From: Candidatus Iainarchaeum sp.
Lineage (GTDB): Archaea > Iainarchaeota > Iainarchaeia > Iainarchaeales > GCA-2688035
Length of the DNA stretch: 5,717 nucleotides
Direction of reading: 5' to 3'
Assembly (NCBI GenBank): GCA_017608725.1
Contig: JAFCFG010000074.1
Location: forward strand, 1 to 5,717
Position 1 is the stretch's first letter. Each line of letters opens with the position of its first letter. Positions 1 through 4,176 of the stretch are shown one piece after another. The notes beneath the pieces were generated by a model. The model was given only the letters and a program-made list of their open reading frames with translations. It ran no database searches and was not told the origin of the DNA. Made by a program: the position numbers and the translations under genes.

Positions 1-242
1 AATAGTCCAACCATTTGGGGTATTACCACTGCGTCCCTTAAGTGTGTTCTGATAATCTTCTGTTTCTTCCCTGCTCTGACCTCTGCCCTTGCTTTTTCAA
101 TCTTTTTAAGCAAGTGCTTGTCAAAGCCCCTTAACAGGCTTCTCTTTGACCTGCTATTGCACAGCTGGGCAAATTGCTGCACTGTCATTTGCTGCAGTTC
201 CTGCATTGTTTTGCCCCTGAAAGTAAATTCTTTCTTAACCAT
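1..242 (-). CDS. rps19: Small-subunit ribosomal protein uS19 (S19, eukaryotic S15 type), N-terminal part, cut by window edge
   Basis: uS19 sits in the head of the 30S subunit next to the decoding region and contacts 16S rRNA. The visible 80 codons start MVKKEFTFRGKTMQELQQM and continue through a basic segment (SRSKRSLLRGF) to IIRTHLRDAVVIPQMVGL at the window edge. The archaeal/eukaryotic family has an N-terminal extension of the type EFTYRGKTLEEL and a conserved RTHxRDxxxxPxMVG block, and both are visible here. The bacterial form lacks the extension. The ATG at 242-240 is preceded by GGTGA at 252-248 with 5 nt spacing, which fixes the start. The uL2 stop is 16 nt upstream, so the gene belongs to the same operon. 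The C-terminal portion lies outside the window. Identification is by motif recognition and is firm. Confidence 0.96.
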   Translation of the reverse strand, partial: MVKKEFTFRGKTMQELQQMTVQQFAQLCNSRSKRSLLRGFDKHLLKKIEKARAEVRAGKKQKIIRTHLRDAVVIPQMVGL

Positions 243-247
243 TCAAT

Positions 248-252
248 TCACC
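248..252 (-). promoter_or_regulatory. Ribosome binding site of uS19
   Basis: GGTGA on the minus strand, 5 nt before the uS19 ATG, in the 16-nt gap after uL2. It matches the archaeal anti-Shine-Dalgarno tail of 16S rRNA. Confidence 0.8.
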
Positions 253-258
253 ACTCAC

Positions 259-978
259 TTACTTCTTTCTTCTGCCTGTTCTCTTGCTTGCAATGTTTCC
301 AACCTTTCTGCCGGGTGGAGCGTTTCTTGCAGTGCTCTTGCTTTTTCCAGCATGGTGCTGGCTGCCGCCAAACGGATGGTCAACTGCATTCTTTGCAACT
401 CCTCTTGCACTCAAATAGGAGCGGCTTTTAGAGGCCATTAAATGAAATTTCGTCCCGGCTTTCAGCATTGGTTTTTCTTTCCTGCCTCCTCCAGCCGAAC
501 ATCCAATTGTTGCCCTGCTGGCCAAGTTCAATTCAACAGTTTTTCCACTTGGCAGTTTTACATGAGCTGCTTTTTTTCCTTTGGTTACAAGTAAAGCATA
601 AACCCCGCTACCTTTAACAAGTTTTCCGCCGTCTCCCGGCACTATTTCAATGTCAAATATCGGGCAGCCCTCCGGAATTCTTTCCAAGGGCAAGACGTTT
701 CCAATTGCAACAGAGGCGTTTTTTCCAAAGGCAATGTTTTGTCCAACTGACAGGCCTTCAGCTGCAACAATATAGTTCGTGCTTCCGTCCTCAAAGCTGA
801 TTAATGCAAGGACGCTGTTTCTGCCGCTCTCTTTCACCAGGTCAATGACCTGGCCTTGCAGCAAATCGTTCCTTTGCTTTTCGTTTAGCGAAACATAGCT
901 TGCTTTGATGCCCTTGCCTTTTGCCCTGAATGTGCTGCTTCCCTTCCCTCTTCTCTGCTGCTTCAGCCTTTTGCCCAT
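259..978 (-). CDS. rpl2: Large-subunit ribosomal protein uL2 (L2, eukaryotic L8 type)
   Basis: uL2 is a core 23S rRNA-binding protein required for subunit association and for the peptidyl transferase region. The 239-residue product matches the usual archaeal length of about 240. Visible motifs are the basic N-terminus (MGKRLKQQRRGKG), GNVLPLERIPEG at 93-104, PGDGGKLVKGSG at 114-125, LPSGK at 142-146, RATIG-SAGGGRKEKP at 155-170, LKAG at 172-175, RGVAKNAVDHPFGGS at 192-206 and APPGRKVG at 220-227 before a basic tail. The histidine in DHPF (H201) is kept. Two positions differ from the pattern I know: Lys at 196 where Met is usual in RGVAMN, and GGS for GGG. The ATG at 978 is chosen over an in-frame TTG at 1011, because family homology begins at MGKR and a GGTG lies 4 nt upstream within the uL23 coding end. 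The uL23 stop is 1 nt away, implying coupled translation. Confidence 0.97.
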   Translation of the reverse strand: MGKRLKQQRRGKGSSTFRAKGKGIKASYVSLNEKQRNDLLQGQVIDLVKESGRNSVLALISFEDGSTNYIVAAEGLSVGQNIAFGKNASVAIGNVLPLERIPEGCPIFDIEIVPGDGGKLVKGSGVYALLVTKGKKAAHVKLPSGKTVELNLASRATIGCSAGGGRKEKPMLKAGTKFHLMASKSRSYLSARGVAKNAVDHPFGGSQHHAGKSKSTARNAPPGRKVGNIASKRTGRRKK

Positions 979-979
979 T

Positions 980-1261
980 TTACACCACTCCAAGCCTTGT
1001 TGCAATTGCATCTGCTTTGAATTCCTTGTTTATTTTCACCATGGCCTTCTTCCTTCCCCTTCTGTCATTCAGTATTTTCACTGCGTCAACCTTTACATTG
1101 TATTGGTCCTGCACAACCCTTTTCACATCTTCCTTCTTTGCCTTCTTATTCACGATAAAGCATATCTTATTCTCTTTCTCAATCATGTTAACAGCCTTTT
1201 CACTAATTAAGGGATAGAGAATTACTTCAAACTCCTCTGGCTTCTTTTTCACCTTCTTCAT
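980..1261 (-). CDS. rpl23: Large-subunit ribosomal protein uL23 (L23)
   Basis: uL23 lies at the polypeptide exit tunnel, where it offers a docking site for the signal recognition particle and nascent-chain factors. The 93-residue product has the compact archaeal form: a short charged N-terminus, then ILYPLISEKAVNMIEKENKICFIVNKKAKKEDVKRVV, then the NVKVDAVKILN strand and a C-terminal A-I-A-T-RLGVV end. The P-x-x-(S/T)EK motif followed by a F-V-(D/N)-x-x-A-x-K-x-x-(I/V)K strand is the family signature. Archaeal members are usually 82-90 residues, and the small excess here is an N-terminal run of lysines. The ATG at 1261 overlaps the uL4 stop by 4 nt (ATGA), so ribosomes probably terminate and re-initiate. 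A purine-rich stretch inside the uL4 tail codons could serve as its binding site. Confidence 0.96.
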   Translation of the reverse strand: MKKVKKKPEEFEVILYPLISEKAVNMIEKENKICFIVNKKAKKEDVKRVVQDQYNVKVDAVKILNDRRGRKKAMVKINKEFKADAIATRLGVV

Positions 1262-2151
1262 TTCCTCTTACCCCTTTTCTTAGCCTTTTCCTTCTTTTTA
1301 GCCTTCCTCTTTTCCACTGCCTTTTCCACTTTCTCCCCCTTTTCCTTATTTTTTCTCTCTCCCAATTCCTTTACCGCTGCTTCGCTCCAAACGGTCAAAC
1401 GCCCCGGCTCGCAGCCCGGTGCAAGCAGTGAAGCGTTCAGGTTTCTTACTGCACTACAGTCCACTCCTGGCAGGTTCCTTGCAGCAAGTGCAACAGCGCT
1501 GTTTTCCTTTGTAACAATCAAAAGGCTTTTTTTCTGCTTTTTCTTCCTGCCCCTCTTCTTTCCCTTGCCTGCCCTCTTCCTTGTTTTTTTCTTTGCATTT
1601 TCAACATCTTGCAGCACGCCAAGTGCTTTAAATGCCTTCAAAACATCCTTTGTTTTGTTCAGTTTTTCAAAGCTGTCCTCTACTACAACAGGCAATGCTG
1701 TTTTTTCGCCCAACTTATGCCTTTTCTCAACAAGGCCTTTGTCAGTGCAGGCTGCTATTGCAGAGTCCAAAGCAGCTCTTTTCTCTTTCTTGTTGATTTT
1801 TTCGCCCCTCTTTTTCTCAACCTTTGGAGGGTGCGCTTTTGGGCCGCCAACAGCCTGTGGAACAGAGGCCACTCTGCCATAAAGCAGGCCCCTCCTGTTC
1901 TTCAATCTTGGCAGCCTTGCCCTTCCAACGTTTATGCCTCTTTCAGTCCTTGGCAGGTGCCTGCTGCCTCTATATCTGGCGGTATTTTGCCTCCCCGCTT
2001 CCTTTTTGCTGCCCCTTGGCTGCTGGGCTGCTGCTTCAATGCTCTGGACTGCTCTTTTAATCAGGCCTTTGTTAAGCTCTGCCTCAAATTGTCTTGGCAA
2101 TTCCACTTCCCTAAGCTTCTTGCCCTCCAATGAAAATACCTGGGCTTTCAT
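1258..2151 (-). CDS. rpl4: Large-subunit ribosomal protein uL4 (L4, archaeal L1e type) with lysine-rich C-terminal extension
   Basis: uL4 is an early-assembly 23S rRNA-binding protein whose long loop lines the exit tunnel. The product has 297 residues. It opens MKAQVFSLEGKK, then shows GLIKRAVQS at 29-37, the loop region RGINVGRARLPRLKNRRG at 71-88, VPQAVGG-KAHPP at 97-109, KKEKRAALDSAIAA at 121-134, the basic AGKGKKRGRKKK block at 194-205, KKSLLIVT at 207-214, and LTVWSEAAVKEL at 252-263. The family normally ends soon after this last motif. Here about 34 more residues follow, almost all Lys, Glu, Arg and Ala, which explains the excess over the usual length of roughly 250-260. The ATG at 2151 is preferred over in-frame TTG 2163 and GTG 2160 because it matches the family start and has GGTG 6 nt before it. 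uL23 overlaps its stop by 4 nt. Confidence 0.96.
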   Translation of the reverse strand: MKAQVFSLEGKKLREVELPRQFEAELNKGLIKRAVQSIEAAAQQPRGSKKEAGRQNTARYRGSRHLPRTERGINVGRARLPRLKNRRGLLYGRVASVPQAVGGPKAHPPKVEKKRGEKINKKEKRAALDSAIAACTDKGLVEKRHKLGEKTALPVVVEDSFEKLNKTKDVLKAFKALGVLQDVENAKKKTRKRAGKGKKRGRKKKQKKSLLIVTKENSAVALAARNLPGVDCSAVRNLNASLLAPGCEPGRLTVWSEAAVKELGERKNKEKGEKVEKAVEKRKAKKKEKAKKRGKRK

Positions 2152-2157
2152 AAAAAA

Positions 2158-2161
2158 CACC
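2158..2161 (-). promoter_or_regulatory. Probable ribosome binding site of uL4, deciding its start
   Basis: GGTG, 6 nt (all T) before ATG 2151. It overlaps the two rival start codons TTG 2163 and GTG 2160, which argues that it acts as a binding site for the ATG rather than as coding sequence. Confidence 0.6.
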
Positions 2162-2163
2162 AA

Positions 2164-2366
2164 TTCTGATTTTTTCCTGCTTTTAAATTTCCAACCCCTT
2201 TTTTCAATTCAAACCCGATTTTTCTCCTTTTTTCCTAATCAAAACCCCTCTTTTCTGTTATTTTTCCCCTCAATTGCCAACAAACCCGATTTTTCTCCTT
2301 TTTTCCTAATCAAAACCCCTCTTTTCTGTTATTTTTCCCCTCAATTGCCAATTATTTTTCCAACAC
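2164..2366 (-). other. uL3-uL4 spacer, purine-rich in the transcript, no gene seen
   Basis: A 203-nt gap separates the uL3 stop from the uL4 start region, unusually wide beside the overlaps and 1-16 nt gaps further down the operon. The transcribed strand is dominated by A and G, with several GAGGGG and AAAAAGG patches. No open frame of useful length starts here. The spacer is largely occupied by the 71-bp tandem duplication listed separately. No T-tract lies in the direction of transcription, so the spacer does not look like an intrinsic terminator for the operon. It could hold a processing site, a secondary translation enhancer or an internal promoter, but none of these is demonstrated by the sequence. 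Confidence 0.6.
2210..2351. repeat. Perfect 71-bp tandem direct repeat (2210-2280 and 2281-2351)
   Basis: Two copies of 71 bp lie head to tail with no base between them. I compared them base by base and found no difference. The match stops exactly at both ends (2209 versus 2280 and 2281 versus 2352 differ). Each copy contains the palindrome CAATTG near its right end, and in the transcript GAGGGG appears at two places. 71 is not a multiple of 3 and the region is non-coding. The stretch 2161-2209 next to it shows patchy similarity (GATTTTTT, AACCCCT, TTCAATT) and may be an older, decayed copy. Confidence 0.95.
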
Positions 2367-3572
2367 TTACTTCTCCTTCGGCTTTTCTCTTTTTTCCTCT
2401 CCCCTCACTGCTGCCGCTATCTCGTCCTGAACGCTTTTCTCCTCCCTCTTCTTCTCTTTCTCCACCACTATGTGCTTTGCCTTGACCTCTTCTTCAACGA
2501 TTGCAGATGGCTTTTCCTTGCTTGTTGCAATGAAGTCAATTGATTCAATTTTGTGCCTTTCCAAAGGCGGCTTTCTGATGCCGTGCCTCAGGCTAATTGC
2601 CCTCTTTGCCGGGCCTGCCACGCTGCCCCCTATTAATAGAAAGTCGTTTTTCACCATGCCGTAGTTTTTGAATCCTGCTTTTGGGCTGATTTTGTCTGCC
2701 TCTGTTGCTTCCCCTACTTTCAGAATCTTTTTGTTTAGCTCTGTTCTGCTATGGTAGCCCATTTGGCCTGCTCTTGCAACAGTGAACATCACAGTGCTCG
2801 GGTTCCACGGCCCGATAGAACCAACAACCCTTCTCTTCTTTGCCTTTGGCCTGTGTATTTTTACTCCAAACCTTTTCACAGGGCCCTGCATCCCCTTCCC
2901 CTTTGTTACCGCCTTTACGTCAACGAATTCGTGTTCAGCAAAAACGTCTTTTACTCGCAGTTCTTTGCCCAAAACACCCTTTGCATATGCCAGCTGCTGT
3001 TCTACGTTTCCGCTTAATCCTATTTCAATAACATCTGGCTTTTTTTTGCCTGTTTTTGTTAGGCTTGGCTTGCTGTGCACCAAAAGCCTTATAGCAACCA
3101 GGTTCTCTTTCTCTTTTTCCAGGTCAGCAACCGTTCTTTCCGGATTTTCCTCAGCCTTTTCCCCCGGCTTTTCCTTTGTTTTTTCCTGTTTCTGCTTTTT
3201 CTTGAACCTGGTTATTCTTCTCAGCAAATTTTTGTCAATGTTCCTTGCAAAAACATCTGTTAAAGCAGAAATGCCGTATCCCCTGCCTGCTTTTTTGTAG
3301 GCCCTTATTCCAAAAACGCCCATTGGAGGGCACTCAATCACTGTTATAGGATATGCGACTTCCTGCCCAAAAGTAGTTCCCTGCTCATGGCTGTCTCTGC
3401 CCAGGACATGGGTCATTCCAGCCTTGTATCCCAGGAAATTCAGGGGCTTGCTTGTTTCCCCCTCTTGAACTGTTATTGCCGGCAAAGAGCTGAAGCTAGG
3501 TGTTTCTTTTTTGGCTCGCTTTCTCGGATAGACTGCCATAGAGCCAGCCCCTGGCCTGTACTTTTTTACCAT
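2367..3572 (-). CDS. rpl3: Large-subunit ribosomal protein uL3 (L3), archaeal, with charged insertion and C-terminal extension
   Basis: uL3 is one of the first proteins bound in 50S assembly, and its finger loops reach the peptidyl transferase centre. The 401-residue product starts MVKKYRPGAGSMAVYPRKRA, the archaeal N-terminus. It continues with LGYKAGMTHV at 47-56, YPITVIECPPMGVFGIRAY at 74-92, KGKGMQGPVKRFGVKIHRPKAKKRR at 224-248, the tryptophan finger IGPWNPSTVMFTVARAGQMGYHSRTELNKKI at 253-283, and LLIGGSVAGPAKRAISLRHGIR at 312-333. Archaeal homologues run about 330-345 residues. The excess comes from a Lys/Glu-rich insertion at about 123-157 and a charged tail of about 50 residues after 351. 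The ATG at 3572 matches the family start, with a weak GGGGT-type binding site (3585-3581) 8 nt upstream. It is the first ribosomal protein gene of the visible operon. Confidence 0.97.
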   Translation of the reverse strand: MVKKYRPGAGSMAVYPRKRAKKETPSFSSLPAITVQEGETSKPLNFLGYKAGMTHVLGRDSHEQGTTFGQEVAYPITVIECPPMGVFGIRAYKKAGRGYGISALTDVFARNIDKNLLRRITRFKKKQKQEKTKEKPGEKAEENPERTVADLEKEKENLVAIRLLVHSKPSLTKTGKKKPDVIEIGLSGNVEQQLAYAKGVLGKELRVKDVFAEHEFVDVKAVTKGKGMQGPVKRFGVKIHRPKAKKRRVVGSIGPWNPSTVMFTVARAGQMGYHSRTELNKKILKVGEATEADKISPKAGFKNYGMVKNDFLLIGGSVAGPAKRAISLRHGIRKPPLERHKIESIDFIATSKEKPSAIVEEEVKAKHIVVEKEKKREEKSVQDEIAAAVRGEEKREKPKEK

Positions 3573-3578
3573 TCCAAT

Positions 3579-3796
3579 TTACCCCAATGCTTTTTGTAGC
3601 TTCCCGGCTAATGCAGGGGAAACCTTTGCTGAAGCAGCCATGTAACCCATGCCTGCTTCGAAAATTCGCCAATCAGAAGGAAATCTCTTATTGGCATTTA
3701 CATCCAATGCGGTTCGCAAAAGATGCAGTGTACTCAATATACTTATTAATTCTCCATTAGAAAGCCTTAAAAAGCCTTTTTTAGCCTTTGGGGCAT
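3579..3796 (-). CDS. Candidate 72-residue protein of unknown function, needing a -1 frame change at an A-tract
   Basis: From ATG 3796 the zero frame reads MPQRLKKAF and then stops. The codons for LKK contain a perfect A AAA AAG heptamer (3782-3776) in the phase required for -1 slippage. After a -1 shift the frame stays open for 65 more codons: GFLRLSNGELISILSTLHLL, RTALDVNANKRFPSDWRIF, EAGMGYMAASAKVSPALAG, then KLQKALG and TAA at 3581-3579. The composition is protein-like: a mixed hydrophobic helix, then an Ala-rich C-terminus. The stop is 6 nt before the uL3 ATG, which is normal operon spacing. I do not recognise the family. Alternatives are a sequencing or assembly loss of one A (seven As would give one continuous frame), a decayed gene, an unmodelled TTG start inside the second frame, or a chance open stretch. 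No clear ribosome binding site precedes ATG 3796. Confidence 0.42.
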
Positions 3797-3868
3797 TTCA
3801 GGAAGAATAAAATAGGGGTTTGGACTGTAATAATCTTGATGGATAAAAAGCAACCGCTTCTTTGGAAA
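3797..3868 (-). promoter_or_regulatory. Possible promoter region of the uL3 operon
   Basis: After the terminator of the upstream gene this is the only non-coding space before the uL3 operon, so a promoter is expected here. The transcribed strand has two AT-rich TATA-like elements, CTTTTTATC at 3850-3842 and CTATTTTATTC at 3815-3805. Starting about 26 nt below the first would give a leader of roughly two dozen nt before ATG 3796. Neither is a good match to the archaeal consensus, and the first overlaps a hairpin with AAGAAGC/GCTTTTT arms (3862-3845). The placement is inference. Confidence 0.3.
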
Positions 3869-3884
3869 GCCGTTTTTTGGGAGT

Positions 3885-3922
3885 AAAAAAAAGAAAAAAT
3901 AAGGGGTAAAAAATAAAACCCC
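3885..3922 (-). terminator. Terminator after the basic 67-residue protein gene
   Basis: Immediately after the stop at 3924 the transcript has GGGGT (3922-3918) and ACCCC (3907-3903), able to form a 5-bp stem around an AT loop. It then runs into a T-rich tract with only single A and C interruptions (3902-3886). Archaeal termination mainly needs the T-tract, so this is a convincing end of the upstream transcription unit. It separates that unit from the uL3 operon. Confidence 0.7.
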
Positions 3923-3923
3923 G

Positions 3924-4127
3924 TTATCTGAAATAACTGACAATTGAGCTTACGCCTGTTTGCAAGGCTGTGAAAGGCTGCTTGACAATTGTGTGAACTC
4001 TAACTGCTGTGCTGGGCTTTTTTGCCCTGTAGGCCTTTTTTGCCCTGGCAGCTCTCTTTGCCCTGGCAGCTTTTCTTGCCTTCACTGCCTTTTTGCTTTT
4101 GACTTTTCTGTTTGTCCTCTTTGCCAT
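3924..4127 (-). CDS. Small basic Lys/Arg/Ala-rich protein, histone-H1-tail-like, function unknown
   Basis: The product has 67 residues. It begins MAKRTNRKVKSKKAVKARKA and then shows a hexapeptide repeat of the type RAK[RK]A[AY] at about residues 21-38. The tail AVRVHTIVKQPFTALQTGVSSIVSYFR is non-basic, partly hydrophobic and possibly amphipathic. Alternating Ala and Lys/Arg resembles eukaryotic histone H1 tails and bacterial H1-like proteins, so nucleic-acid binding or chromatin compaction is a reasonable inference, but no known domain is recognised. An RNA-binding or ribosome-associated role is equally open. The ATG at 4127 is chosen because AGAGGTGA (4139-4132) sits 4 nt upstream. Longer in-frame readings to 4214 would run into the preceding gene. 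The gene follows the surface-protein gene by 49 nt, possibly in the same transcript, and ends at a terminator. Confidence 0.8.
   Translation of the reverse strand: MAKRTNRKVKSKKAVKARKAARAKRAARAKKAYRAKKPSTAVRVHTIVKQPFTALQTGVSSIVSYFR
4023..4076. repeat. Imperfect 18-bp tandem repeats within the basic protein gene
   Basis: The 13-bp string TGCCCTGGCAGCT occurs at 4041-4053 and again at 4059-4071, an 18-bp period. A weaker unit, TGCCCTGT, occurs at 4023-4030 in the same phase. The period equals six codons and encodes the RAK[RK]A[AY] hexapeptides, so the protein grew, or can grow, by repeat slippage. Confidence 0.75.
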
Positions 4128-4131
4128 ATTT

Positions 4132-4139
4132 TCACCTCT
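4132..4139 (-). promoter_or_regulatory. Strong ribosome binding site of the basic 67-residue protein
   Basis: AGAGGTGA, 4 nt before ATG 4127, an almost full match to the archaeal 16S rRNA tail and the best in the window. It sets the start at 4127 and suggests efficient translation. Confidence 0.85.
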
Positions 4140-4176
4140 GTTCTGGTTGGTTACAAGAAAAACCTTCTCAGTAATT

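Noticed and set aside
979..1011. uL2 start at TTG 1011
   Set aside because: It would overlap uL23, and uL2 homology begins at MGKR from ATG 978.
1609..2133. Long plus-strand open frame of 174 codons opposite uL4, and similar ones at 1934-2485 and 2782-3300
   Set aside because: They lie antisense to certain ribosomal protein genes and exist because the coding strand is purine-rich, so stop codons are rare on the other strand. Their products are Phe/Leu/Ser/Cys-rich, with no domain and no ribosome binding site noted.
3580..3720. tRNA or other structured RNA gene before uL3
   Set aside because: I looked for a cloverleaf with a TTCGA arm and CCA-proximal acceptor stem. TTCGAAAATTCG occurs at 3657-3668 but no matching arms surround it.
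3611..3760. Plus-strand ORF of 49 codons (ATG 3611, TAG 3758-3760) opposite the candidate small gene
   Set aside because: It is shorter, has an unusual Trp/His/Cys-rich product and no clear ribosome binding site, and opposes all neighbouring genes. The minus-strand reading fits the operon better, though neither is proven.
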